The translations under genes were made by a program, and so were the position numbers. From positions 3,559,001 to 3,623,000 of the forward strand of contig NZ_CP010951.1 in assembly GCF_001580455.1 (NCBI RefSeq): DNA of 64,000 bases. Reading direction: 5' to 3'. Shown in pieces: positions 41,584 through 53,500 of this stretch. This DNA comes from Ramlibacter tataouinensis. Lineage in GTDB: Bacteria; Pseudomonadota; Gammaproteobacteria; Burkholderiales; Burkholderiaceae_C. Every line of letters begins with the position of its first letter. Position 1 is the stretch's first letter. The notes beneath the pieces were generated by a model that did not search any database, was not told where the DNA came from, and saw only the letters and a program-made list of their open reading frames with translations.

Positions 41584-43806
41584 CTAGGTAAAGGGATGGA
41601 AAAAGTGGCCACCAGGCCTGCCTCCACGCGCGCTGGCGGATCTATTGAACTTGGGCATGCCTTGGGGCTGCGTGCCACGGTGAAACCAGATCGGCACGAG
41701 GCCGGGTACGAAGGCGCGCACGATGTGCAACGGCGTACGGCCCTGATCAGCGGCCGCACCCTGGGGCGTGATGTCGGCTGCATACAGACGAAGCCCCTCT
41801 GCGCGCAGGCGCGACTGAAGCGCATCCCAATTGTGGGCACAGCCACGCCCAACCGACCGAAAGCGCGTGCTGAGCGCTGCCTGGGCGAAGAAATCAGAGC
41901 GGCGATAGGTACGTGCGTCGCGGTAGTAGCGCTCAATGGCCCTCATTGCGTTGTCGCCGGGCTGCGCCGCCGGAAAATGGCGCGCATGGCCGAAGCGGCC
42001 TTCGGCTTCATCCAGGGCCTTCCGGAGTGCATGTTCGGGAGAGAATGCCGCGGCAGCGGTGATGGCCGTGAACGGCAGCGAATGGGATTGCCCGAATACG
42101 GCGAGCACCGGGCACCAGGCGTTGGCGAGGTCCAGCACGGTGATGTCGAGGCCTTCGGATCGCAAGCCCGCGATCCGCCGTTGCGCCTCGCGCGGCAATG
42201 AATCGGGTTCGACACATGCGGGTGCCGCGCCGGTGAGCCACGAACATACAAAGGCATCGCGTTCAATGAGTTCGAGCGTGGCGCGCATCAGCGCATCCTC
42301 GAAGCGGATGCCCGCCGCTACTCCGGATGTGCTGGCGTTGGTGTATGCGTATCGCCGGTGTTTGCTCGGCAAGCTGTCGAGCGCATGGAGACAATCGGCC
42401 AGCACTGCATGTGAGCGTCCGGACTCGGTGTCGAGCGCTTCGCCCCACAGATACGCGCGGCGTGCAACGAAGGGCTTGAACGCGAAGCCGCCCGATGCGT
42501 ACTGACGCGGTGAGTAGGCGACTATGTGTTGCGGTTGCAAGGGCGATTCGAGCTCGGTCACACGTGCTTCGAACACGCGGGAAGGCGTGGCCCACCCAAG
42601 CCGCTCCCAGGCTTCGGCTTCGGCCTTGGTCATGGCTTCCGGGGCGCTGGCCGCACGGCCGCTGCCCGCAAGCTGCGGAGCTGGCGCAAAGGCCGCGAAG
42701 GCAAATCCCCCGGATCCGGGTGCCTGCATACTGCGGGAGACGCGCAAATGATCATCGGCGGCTTGCCGAGCGCGCTGGTCGACCGAAGGGCGCGCGCCGA
42801 CGACCATGCCGGGCACGGGCACCCAACACGCCGCGCCACGCCGGTCCAGGCCGGCCAACGCGAGAGTCTCTTCGGCTGATGTGTCACCGCGCAACACACT
42901 GGCCGCGCCCAGGGACGTGGCCATCAGTTGCGCGTTCTGAAGGCATTGGCCAGCTTCAATCAGGGCGAACAACGTGGCACGGTTGCCGTACTTCTGCGCG
43001 GGGATGGCGATGTCATAGACCGGAAGCAGCAATGCCGACGCATAGCGCAGAACCCGCGGGTCGCGCAGGCAACGCCAAGCGTCCTGCGCATGGCCCGGAA
43101 CGCGTTTCAAGGATACGCCGCCCAACTGATGGAAGCGCGCCTCGTACACACCTGGCGGGAGTGCCGTGCCGCCATGCGCTTCCAGCGGGAGCGCCCGCAG
43201 TACGGCGACGAACCAACGAGCACTGTGCATGTTGCCGCCGGATCCGGAAGTGCGGTGCCACGGGACTCCAGCCGTGGCGGGCGCCCGAGTGACGCCGTGC
43301 GCCGCCCACAGGATGGAACACAGCGCCTCCTGCGACAGTGCCTCGTCCGTGAAGGTGCGAAAACTCTCGCGCTTGTCCAGCGTCACGGCGAGCGCATTCT
43401 TCCGTGACCGCACCGCCTCAGCCCATAGGCCTTCGCCCGGCAGCAGGCGCGACTGTGCGCGAGCCGGCAATGCCGCGATCTTCGCCTCGGTCGCCACCGT
43501 GGCATGTTGCTGCGGCAGTTGCGCGACCTCGCTCCAGCGGGCCCAGAGTTCGCCGGCTTCGACCAGGACGGCCTCCATGACGAGGCGCGACATGAAAGCG
43601 GTGACGGTGTCTACCGGCCAGCGCTTGCCCAGGCTCGCCACCACATCGCTCCAGCTGCGACTGCCATCGCACAGCTCCATCAGCATCGCTAGCAGCTCGT
43701 GCGGCGCGTGTACCGTCACCTTCCGCCGCGGCAGTCGGCAGGTGAGTTCGTCCCCGGCGATGAGCCAGTGACCGAATGGAACGGGGATTTGAACAGGCGG
43801 CTTCAA
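41584..43806 (-). CDS. RRE-SagB dehydrogenase-YcaO cyclodehydratase fusion
   Basis: A 740-residue three-domain protein. Residues about 10-90 look like a PqqD-like peptide-recognition winged helix (DELTCRLPRRKVTVHAPHEL, then LCDGSRSWSDVVASLG). Residues about 130-375 are a SagB-type FMN azoline dehydrogenase: LPPGVYEARFHQLGG, and QKYGNRATLFALIEAG with the Lys-Tyr pair (272-273) of active azoline dehydrogenases. Residues about 420-740 are a YcaO domain with ATP-site glutamates in LELIERDAF and ALRKALDEAEG and a C-terminal HPFT resembling the HPFP-type tail of azole-forming YcaO proteins. No E1/ThiF partner domain is present; the PqqD-like part may replace it. The start is probably TTG 43806, 1 bp after the TPR stop. 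It should form azolines on the peptide and oxidise them to azoles. Confidence 0.86.
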   Translation of the reverse strand: MKPPVQIPVPFGHWLIAGDELTCRLPRRKVTVHAPHELLAMLMELCDGSRSWSDVVASLGKRWPVDTVTAFMSRLVMEAVLVEAGELWARWSEVAQLPQQHATVATEAKIAALPARAQSRLLPGEGLWAEAVRSRKNALAVTLDKRESFRTFTDEALSQEALCSILWAAHGVTRAPATAGVPWHRTSGSGGNMHSARWFVAVLRALPLEAHGGTALPPGVYEARFHQLGGVSLKRVPGHAQDAWRCLRDPRVLRYASALLLPVYDIAIPAQKYGNRATLFALIEAGQCLQNAQLMATSLGAASVLRGDTSAEETLALAGLDRRGAACWVPVPGMVVGARPSVDQRARQAADDHLRVSRSMQAPGSGGFAFAAFAPAPQLAGSGRAASAPEAMTKAEAEAWERLGWATPSRVFEARVTELESPLQPQHIVAYSPRQYASGGFAFKPFVARRAYLWGEALDTESGRSHAVLADCLHALDSLPSKHRRYAYTNASTSGVAAGIRFEDALMRATLELIERDAFVCSWLTGAAPACVEPDSLPREAQRRIAGLRSEGLDITVLDLANAWCPVLAVFGQSHSLPFTAITAAAAFSPEHALRKALDEAEGRFGHARHFPAAQPGDNAMRAIERYYRDARTYRRSDFFAQAALSTRFRSVGRGCAHNWDALQSRLRAEGLRLYAADITPQGAAADQGRTPLHIVRAFVPGLVPIWFHRGTQPQGMPKFNRSASARGGRPGGHFFHPFT

Positions 43807-43807
43807 T

Positions 43808-44419
43808 TTAGTGCAGCTTGAACTTGTCGTAGTTTGCGACCAGCACGTGCGAGGAGGCATCGGACCGGGCGGCTTTGGATGGAGCAAAGCCTGCAGCGGC
43901 TTGCGGCGGCCGCTGCGCTGCCATGCCGGCCAGGACTTTCTCGATATCGGACGCGACGGCAGGATTCACGCCGTCGCGGCGCAGGCCTGATCCGAAACAA
44001 GCCTTGGCTTGTGGGAAGTCGTCCTGGGCCAGCGCCGCGAATGCCTGCACGAAATCGGCAAGCCACGGCGAGTCGACTGATGCGGCCAGGGGTTGCCAGG
44101 TGACCAGTGCCGCGGACGAACGGCCGGAACTGAATTGCAGCAAACCAAGCTGGTAGCGGGCGATCTCAAGGCCAGGCTCCAGCAGGACCGCATTGGCGAG
44201 TTCGACTTCGGCCTCGGCCCATTGACCCAGGGCGGCGTATTCCGAGCCGGAGAGGAAATGCGGCAGCGCCCAGCCCGGCGCGGTGGCACCGGCTTGGGCG
44301 AAGAGCGACAAGGCGCGGGTGGAGTCGTTCGCCCGACTGGCGGCCATGCCGGCATCCAGCAGTTCTCGGGCGGCGTACGCGATGGTTTCAGGGCTATTCG
44401 ACACGGGACCTTGGTTCAT
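43808..44419 (-). CDS. TPR-repeat protein, first gene of the RiPP-like operon
   Basis: A 203-residue soluble protein made of tetratricopeptide-like helix pairs (about residues 10-155): DSTRALSLFAQAGATAPGW, EYAALGQWAEAEVELANAVL, YQLGLLQFSSGRSSAALVTW. The C-terminal 45 residues are alanine-rich and end HVLVANYDKFKLH. There is no signal peptide. ATG 44419 follows GGAAGGTG. TPR proteins act as scaffolds, so it may hold the maturases together or bind the peptide; no reaction is expected. Its stop is followed after 1 bp by the fusion gene, so co-translation is likely. Confidence 0.78.
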   Translation of the reverse strand: MNQGPVSNSPETIAYAARELLDAGMAASRANDSTRALSLFAQAGATAPGWALPHFLSGSEYAALGQWAEAEVELANAVLLEPGLEIARYQLGLLQFSSGRSSAALVTWQPLAASVDSPWLADFVQAFAALAQDDFPQAKACFGSGLRRDGVNPAVASDIEKVLAGMAAQRPPQAAAGFAPSKAARSDASSHVLVANYDKFKLH

Positions 44420-44437
44420 TTCGGCACCTTCCTGACC

Positions 44438-44443
44438 AATATA
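44438..44443 (-). promoter_or_regulatory. Possible -10 element for the RiPP-like operon
   Basis: On the - strand TATATT stands 19 bp before ATG 44419 in the 154-bp divergent gap. No good -35 is recognisable, so a regulated or non-sigma70 promoter is possible. Confidence 0.3.
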
Positions 44444-44458
44444 TCGGCCGATTCTCTT

Positions 44459-44484
44459 CACGGTTTAGCGGTGAACTAAACGTG
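44459..44484. promoter_or_regulatory. Imperfect inverted repeat in the RHS/RiPP divergent region
   Basis: CACGGTTTAG and CTAAACGTG pair around a seven-base centre with one bulged G. It is central in the gap between the divergent RHS and TPR genes (44420-44573) and is AT-richer than its surroundings. An operator controlling both directions is possible. Confidence 0.45.
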
Positions 44485-44573
44485 TCGTGAATCGTGCCGA
44501 TGTATTGAGTGAGCGGCCGCGAAAGGGTGCAAGCCGCGAACGAACCCCAACAGGAAGAAAAAGGAAGAACGGC

Positions 44574-47500
44574 ATGGTCGCAGTCGTCAGTGGCAACAGT
44601 CTGGGCTTGAGCCTGACCTCCATGGCCACCGTGGGGCAGCGGGGGGTGTTCGGGCAGGCGCTGCAGGGGCGCAACGGGGAGCAGGTCTACGTCAACGTGG
44701 CCAACGGCAACCTGGTCCTGCAGGATCAGGACGATCGCCTGGTCGCTCACGGCATGGATGCCGTCGCGCTGCGCACCTATAACAGCCAGGGCTTGCTCAC
44801 CGACGACAACGGCGATAACTGGACCAACGGCGTCTACCTTTGCCAGATGCAGCTGGTCGGCACCGTCAACACGGCCGGCAGCACCGTGATCCGCACGGCG
44901 ATGGATGGCGCACAGGCCACGTACGCTTACACCACCATCGACGGCAAAGGCAAGTATGTCTCCACGGCAGGCTCCGGCGCCTACGACACGGTCGAATCGA
45001 TCGGCGGTCAACTCGTCTGGACTGACGGCGACACCCAGATCACCGAGACATACCAACAGGGCGGCAAGGGGCGCGTGCTGGAGCGGCGCGACCTTAACGG
45101 CAACTACTGGCAGTTCAACTATGACGGGAAGACCGGGTTCCTGAACTGGGTGCGATCGGGCAGCGCACAGAAGAGCTCGGGCGAACGCACAAACTATCAC
45201 TACAACGACAAGAACCAGCTCGACTGGGTTGCCACCGAACACGTCGACCCGGCCGATCCGAACAAGACCTCTACGATCACGCGCACGTACTACGACTACG
45301 ACGCAAGCGGTCGCCTGCAGACCGTTAGCGTCGATCTGAGCCCCAACGACAACACCAGGGGTGCCGACAAGTACGTCACCACCTACAGCTACGACGGTGC
45401 CAGCAAGCGCATTTCGCGCATCGCCCAGAACGACCAAACCAGCCTCGACATCCAGTACACGCTGGTGGGCAGCGAATATCGGGTGTGGAAGATCACTGAC
45501 GCACTCGGCGACGCCACCACCTATGCCTATGCCAACGGCCGAACCAGCGTCACCGACGCGCTGGGCCATGTCACGCTCTACGACTACGACGCCAAGGGGC
45601 AGCTCACCAAGGTCACCGGGTCCGGCACCGGCAGCGGCACGCCGACGACGGCTTTGGAGTGGAATTCCAACGGGGATCTGCTGCGCGTAACCGACGGCGA
45701 GGGTCGTTCGATCGTCATGGAATACAAGGGCGGCAATCAGACGTTGCAGCGTGATTCCCTGGGCAACACGATTGAGCGGCGCTACACGGAAAAGAATCAG
45801 TTGTTGGCCGAGACGGTCTACACCGTCTCCGACCCCGACGGCGCAGGCAGCGGGCGGGCGGCTGGCGCTCAGGTCACGCGCTACGTCTATGACGAGAAGA
45901 TCCCCACGCGCCTGCTTTTTGTCGTCAGTCCCGAAGGCCGCGTGACCGAGCACCGGTACAACGGCTTTGGCGAGCGGACCACCACGATCCAGTACAACGG
46001 TGCCGCCCACGGCGTCACGTCGCTGGCGCCCGCAGACGGCATCAGTCTCGCCAGCGTCCGGGCCTGGGCCTCGGCACAGAATCCGCAACTCGCGACCCGC
46101 GCCGACATGGACTACGACGCGCGGGGCCAGTTGATCAAGCTCACGCAATGGGCCGCGCTCGATGCGGGGGGCAATGGCAACGCCAACGGCGCCGCCGTCA
46201 CCCGGTACACCTATGACCAGGCCGGCCTGCTGCTGAACACGATCGATGCCAACAACGTAGGCACGAGCTACCTGTACGACGGCCTTGGGCGGGTCTGGCT
46301 CACCACGGATGCCGAGAGTCGGCAGACCCAGACGACCTACGCCGACTCGTCTGCGACCACGATCGTCCTGAACAAGGCCACCGGTGTGTCCACCACCAGC
46401 GTTTATGACAAGGCCGGCCGCCTTGTAAGCGTGGCGCAGGGCGGCGGCGCCAACGCCAACCTGGCGACAACGCGGTTTTCGTACGACGCGGACAACCGCC
46501 TGCTGATGACGGAGGACGCCACCGGGGTGCGTCGCTTCACCTTGTGGGACACCGACGGCCGCAAAGTGGCGGAGGTCGACGGTGACGGCACCCTGACGGA
46601 ATACAGCTACGACCGCAGTGACCGCCTCGCGGCGACCATCGTCTACGCCGCGCCGGTCGATCTGATCAAGTTCATCGACGCCACGGGCCAGCCGAAAGCG
46701 CCCGCGCTGGATTCCATCAGGCCGAACGGCGGCGGGCGTCAGGTTTCTCGAACCTACGACTCGGCCGGCCGGCTGTGGCGTGTTGCCGAACCCAACGGCG
46801 CCGTCACCGAAACCGTGTACGACGGCGCCTCGCGCATCATCGCTATCAACCGATACGCTGCGGGCAGCCCCACGCCGGACCGCGTGACGCGCAATTTCTA
46901 CGACGCGGATGGACTGCTGCTGGCCACCCTGGATGAGGACGGCTACCTCACCGAATTCACGTACGACAACGCGGGCCGCATGGTCCAGCGCTACCGCTAC
47001 ATCACGGCCACTGAGCCTGCCACGCGAGCTGGCGGAACGCTCTCGCAATTGCGCCCTGAGAAGGTGCTCCCCAACGGGCCGAGCACGGCCCCTGCCTACG
47101 ACGCGCTGACGACTCATATCGTCAACGGGCGCGGCCAGGTCGTCGGAGAAGTGGATGCCGAAGGCTACCTCACCGAATCGCGATACGACCCCTACGGCCA
47201 GCTCACACAGCGGATCCGCTATGCCGACAAGGCCGCAGGGATCATCAGCCCTTCCGCCCGAATCGAGGACCTCCGGCCTTCGCTGGCGAACCCCGAAGAC
47301 CGCAGCACGATCTGGGGGTACGACGCCCTGCACCGCGTCATCCTCGAAATCAACCCTGAAGGCACGCAAACCACCTACAGCTACGACATCGCGGGCAATC
47401 TCAGCTCCACGGTACATGCGGTTGGCCGGCCCGAGACGCGCTCGCTCCTGGCCCGGTACGACTTGCTCGGGCGCGTCACCGCGGAACTCTCTGCCGAGGG

Positions 47501-50500
47501 CGCGAAGAAGATCCAGGCTGGCGCCGACGTCGAGTCGACGTGGGCCCAGTACGCCCTGCACCATACCTACGACGCCGCCGGCCGCCGCACCAGCACCACC
47601 GACGCCAACAACCTCAAGACGCTCTTTTTCTACGACGCAGACGGCCGCGTCACCTACACCGTCAATGCCGAAGGCGAAGTCACGCAGAACAGTTACGACG
47701 CGTTCGGGCAGCTGTCGGCGACCGTGAAGTTTGCCAACCGTGTGGGCAAGCCCGCCCTGACGGGATGGGCGGGCGGCCTCGACGCGACGGCGCTGAAAGA
47801 CGCGCTCGTGTCCAGCGACAAGGACAGCACGACCAGCTACGGCTACGACGTGCTAGGGCATCTGCACACCGTCACAGATGCGCTGCTGCACATCACGCAG
47901 ATCGACTACAACGCTTTCGGCGAAGAAACGGACCGGTCTGAAGATCTCGGCGATGGGACGCGAGTCAAGACCCACATTGACCGCGATCGACGGGGGCTCC
48001 AGACGCGCGTCACCGCGGATCTCGGCGGCATCGCAGTCGTCACCGAGATGGACTACGACGCGTTCGGCCGCGTCATCCGAATCGAGGACGCGAATCACAA
48101 CGAGCGCAGGCGGTGGTACGACCGTATCGGGCGCGCCCTTGCCTTGCAAGACGGCCTCGAGACCAATCGCTACGTCGAATACGACGCCTTCGATCGCGTC
48201 GTCAAGGAAACGGACGCCCGGGGCTCCGAAACCATCCACTCCTACGACCGCGTGCACCGCACGCTCAAGGTGACCTCCGGCGAGATCACTGTCACCACCA
48301 CCTTCGATGCCTTGGGCCGCACGGCAAGCGTCAAGGACGGCCGTGGCAACACCACCAGCTACGTCTACGACGCCAACGGCAACCTCAAGTCGACCAGCAC
48401 TCCCGAAGGCGAGTTCAAGAACGACTATGACCGGGGCGGCCGCTTGGTTCAGACCACCGACGCGGGAGGGCGCGTCGTCACCTTCGGATACGACGGCGCC
48501 AACCGTGTTCACGTCAGGCACACCGACCCAAAAAAGCTCGACCTCACCACGACCTTCGAGTACGACGGCAAGGGCCAGCAGATCCTGGTCACCGACAACG
48601 AGAACCGCAAGACCAGGTACGAGTACGACCTGGCCGGCCGGGTCTCGGCCCAGATCGTCGACCCGGATGGACTCGCGCTGGCCACCCGATTCGAGTACGA
48701 CGCACAGGGCCGCACCCTCAAGGTCACCGATCCGGGCAACCGGGTCACTCAGTACGTGTACGACAAGCTCGGACGTCGCACGAGCGAGACGGTCGATCCA
48801 GGGGGACTGGCGCTTACGCGACGCTACGACTACGACGCCAATGGCAACGTCACCGCGGTGACCGGGCCGGACGGTGGCGTGACGCGCTACACCTACGACG
48901 CCGAGAACCGGGTTGTACTCACCGTGGGCCCCACTGGTGCCGTGACGAGGAATGGCTACAACGTCGAAGGCCAGCTGGACGTCACCACGACCTACAGCGC
49001 CGCGGTCGACACCTCGACTCTCGGCCCCAGGCCGACAAGTGATGAGGTGAGCGCCCAACTCGGCGCAAACGCGGCGGTCGAGTTGACCGTCAGCCGGGTG
49101 CTGGATCGCCACGGCCGCACGACGGCGACGGTCAACAGTCTGGGTGAAGTCGTCAGATTCAAGTACGACGAGGCGGGCAACGTCATCGAGCGGCGCGCCT
49201 ATGCCAGGAGGGTGATCGGCTGGACGGCGGGTACGGAGCCGAACCCGCCCGAGGATCCGAGCGATCGGCTGCAGCGCACGGTCTATGACGGCCTGAATCG
49301 CGCCATCTACAGCGTCGACGGCAACAACGCGCTCACGGCGCTGCGCTACGACAAGTCAGGTAACCTGAGCGAACGCGTTACCTATACCACGCCGCTGCCC
49401 GCCGGAACGGCCATGACCTTGGAGGCGCTATCGGCACTTGAGCCGGGCCTGAGAAGCGCAAGCGACCAGCGCACCCGCATGGCGTACGACGGCGCCGGCC
49501 GCATGACCCACACCACCGACGGTGCCGATTCGGTCACAGAACTGGTCTACGACGGCAGCGGCCTGGTCGTGCAGCGAATAGCGCATGCCAACACCACCGC
49601 GGGCAATCCTGACGGTGTCGCCAGCAGCAGTACCGACAGGGTGAGTTGCTATGCATATGACGCGGCCGGGCGTCTGCGTTTCTCGGTGGACGCCCTGGGA
49701 ACCGTGACCGAGCACGCGAACGACAACAGCCGCAACGTGGTCCGTGAAACCACGTTTGCTATGCGCGTCGCCGCGCCGTCGGCGGCTCATCACTACAGGA
49801 TCGAAGACCTCGACCACATCGCCCAAACCGCGAACGATCGCACGCAGCGCATGGGCTATGACAATGCGGGTCGGCGTGTGCTCACCATCGATGCGGAAGC
49901 GCAGGTCACCACCACGGGCTACGACGCGCTCGGCAACGTCACCCTGGTCCAGCGCCACGCTGCGCTGGCCGACGTCGGTTCACTCACCGATGCATCCACG
50001 CTCGACCAGTTGAAGGCCACAGTGCCGACGGGCTCGGCCGACCGCATTGGGCACTACAGCTACGACCGCGCTGGCCGCCTCACCGATTCGACGGACGTTC
50101 TTGGCCACCGCAAGCACACCGACTACGACACCTGGGGTCGGATCGACGGGACGGCCGAGTTCTCCTACGGTGGCGGCGTCGATCGCTCCAGCAGCTTTGA
50201 ATACGACGCGGCGGGACGCATGACCGACAGCACCGACGCTCTCGCCGGCACTGAGCACTACGAGTACGACGGCGTCGGCAACCGCATCAGCTTCAGGAAC
50301 AAGAAGGGCGCCGTCTGGACCTATGAGTACGACGCTGCGGGCCGTGTTGTTAAGGAAACGTCGCCCGAAGTGCAGCTGACCGTCAGCAACATCACGGTCG
50401 GAGCGGACGGGATCGAGCATATTTCCCAAGGATCTACCGGCGCCGCTGCTGTCGTGACCCGGCTGGCCTACGACGCAGTCGGAAACCTGCGCTTCCGCAC

Positions 50501-53500
50501 CGAGGCACTGGGCCGGCCCGAAGAGCGCACCACCGAGTACCAGTACGACGGCGCCGGCCGGCAAGTGCGAGTGGTGCATCCTGAAGTCGGCGTCTACAGC
50601 AGGACGGCCGACTCGGCCGCCAACGGCGCCAGGAGCGTGGCGACGCGCACCGAGACCCGGCGCAACCTCGTCACCGTTACCGCTTACAACGCTTTCGGCG
50701 AGGCGGTGGCCAATCAGGATGTCGCCGGCAACAACAGCCACAAGACTTACGACAAGCTCGGGCGCCTGATCTGGGAGGTGGACGCGGCGGGGTACGTGAC
50801 GGGCTACCAACGCAACGTGTTTGGCGACGTGGAGCGGTTCACCCGTTACGCAATGCCCACCACTATGGGTGGTCGCGCGGGTGAACTCTCGGCGGACCAG
50901 ATCGCTGCGGTGGTGAATGCTCCCGGCAGCCATGCGAGCGACCGTTTCCTGGAGTCGACATTCGACCATGTCGGCCGCGCCATCCACGTGACCGAATCGG
51001 GTGTCTACAACTACGACTCCAGTGCCGCCGATGCGCTGCACCAGTACTTCACCGTGGGCCGCACCACCCACAACACCTACGACGCCTTCGGCGACCTCAT
51101 CCAGGTCAACCAGCTGAAAAACTCGGCGGCAGGCACGTGGCAGTACGAGAACCGCTACTACGATGCGGCCGGACGCCTGCGCACGGTGATCGACGCCGCC
51201 GGCTTCGTCACCAGCCAGGATTTCGACGACTACGGCAACCTGCTGGTTCGCACCGAGTATGCGAACGCGCTGACCGGCTGGACCGGCAGCCAGCGTCCCG
51301 CTTCGCCGCCTCTAGCGGGAACGGACCCGAACGACCGCACGGTGACGGCCCAATATGACAAACTGGGACGAAAAAAATGCGAAACGCGCGTCAACGTCGT
51401 GTACGCCGACCCGGGCTCCGCGACGAGCACGCGTGGCAACCTGTCGACGTTCTACGAGTACGACGCGGTCGGCAATCTCACGGCGACGACGGACGCCGCC
51501 GGCGCCGTCACTCGCAGCTACTACGACGCGCTCGGCCGCGTGCTGGCGGTGGCCGAGCCCACCCGCGGCGGCGCCACGGGCGGCTCGACGGTGACTCCGC
51601 TGACCGAGTTCCTGCGCGACGCCTACGGCAATGTGATCGTTTCGATGCAGCGTGCCAAGGGCGCGGCGACCGCGACGGCGACAAGCTATGTCGCGAACGT
51701 CGATACCGAGGACCGGATCACGCTCACCGCCTACGACAAGGCGGGCCGAGCGATCGTCAGCAGGGACGCCGGCGGTAACGAACACTACGCGTCGTTCGAC
51801 GCGTTCGGCCACCTGGCCAAGCAGTGGCAGGGCGTCACCGGCAGCGACGACATCACGCGCACGCTGTTCCGGATCTTTGAGTACGACGCGCTCGGCCAGC
51901 AGACCCATGTGGTCGACCCGGACACCATGAGTGCGGCGCCGCAGTGGGTGAGTACGGCCACCAACTACAACGCGTTCGGCGAAGTGACCTCCCGAGCGGT
52001 GAACGGCGAGGAGGTCGAGTACTTCAGGTACGACAACGCCGGGCGCCTCTGGAACACCAACACCGGCGACGGCATCGGCCGCATCACGCTGTACGACCTG
52101 CAAGGCAATGCCACCGCCGACCTGCGCAGCCAGGGCGGCGTGCGCATCGACATGATCCAGAGCGCGGAGGAGGCCGTGCAGATGGGCGGCGCCGGCATTC
52201 GTCGCACTGACCAGAAGTTCGACCTTGCGGGGCACGTGATCGAACAGATCCTGCCCGAGCGCGCGGAAGTGCAGGGCGGGGTGACGATTCATCGCACGTT
52301 CCTGCAAAACGCAGTCTTGTCCTCCGCCTTGCCGGCCGAAACGGAAAGCGCCCGATCCTGGGACGGGGTCAACTCCGTTAAGCTGGTGTGGAATTCGCTC
52401 GCTGATCTGGGAAGCGGGGACATCCGCGTCGAGATCCAGTACGTGCAGATCGGTGCGGTGACGATGGTCGGCGACGAGAGCGAAGCCACGGCCGTCACGC
52501 AGGACGGGCCGATTGCGACCCGCACCGTGCTGCTGTCATCTGAGCAAGGCGCCTCCGGTGCCGACGTGTCGTGGTCCGACCCGACGATAGGCGACTTTGG
52601 CGGCATCCTGCGCGTGGTCAGTGTCAAGGTCTGGAAAAAGGACGTCCAGGGCGCCTACCAGCAGGTACTTGGCCAGGCGGGAGCCAACGCAGTGGAAATC
52701 GCCGCACCGCCCGATCAGTCGGCGACCGTGCGCCTGCAGGTCCGGCCGCTGGGCGGCGCCTGGGCCGATGTGTCCTTGGTGAACTTCGGCGATGCCTTTC
52801 GCTACGACACGACGGACCTGGCGATCGGCGACTACGAGTACCAGGTGCGTGTGGCCAATGTCGGCGAAGAGGAGCGAACGACCGCCACAGGCGCCTTGAA
52901 CATTGCACACGCATCGCTCGCCGTGATCGGCTTGCCGCTCACGGCCGGCCGAGCCGGTTTGCCGGCAGGAACGCTGTCCTGGCAGGACCCCGGCAACGGC
53001 GTCACGCAGATCTTCCGCAGCCGTACGGCCGGCGGCACGGACTGGACGTCGAAGTCTGTTACTACTGCCGGCCCGGGGTTCAGCGGCATCGACCTCACGC
53101 CCTACCCGAGCGGCGACTACGAATACGAGCTCTTGTGGTGCATGGCGGGTGACCCGTTCCCTTACGCGCACGCGACGGGTCAGATGACGCTGGTCGCGGC
53201 GATCCCGCCGAAGCCGGTCCCGCCCGTGGGGATTCCGCACATCGAAGGCGTCGGCATCGTCGCGCTGTCGGAAGAGTCGGGCGGGGGCCACTACGCCGTC
53301 GCGTGGAGCGGCCTACCAAGGATGAACGCCGAGGTTCGCTATCGTCCCTACGGAGCCACCGGCAGCTGGTCTACGTTGCCGGTGAGCGGCGGGGCCGACG
53401 AATCTGGCGCCGTGCTGCAAAGTGCTTCGCTCGAGGGCATGCCCGCCGGACACTACCAATACTGGATCACTCTCACCGTGCCGGGCGAAGCGTCGCTCGC

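Noticed and set aside
44487..44573. Upstream GTG start for the RHS protein
   Set aside because: It would add 29 basic residues without a ribosome binding site. ATG 44574 has AAGGAAG at good spacing and begins the conserved N-terminal domain.
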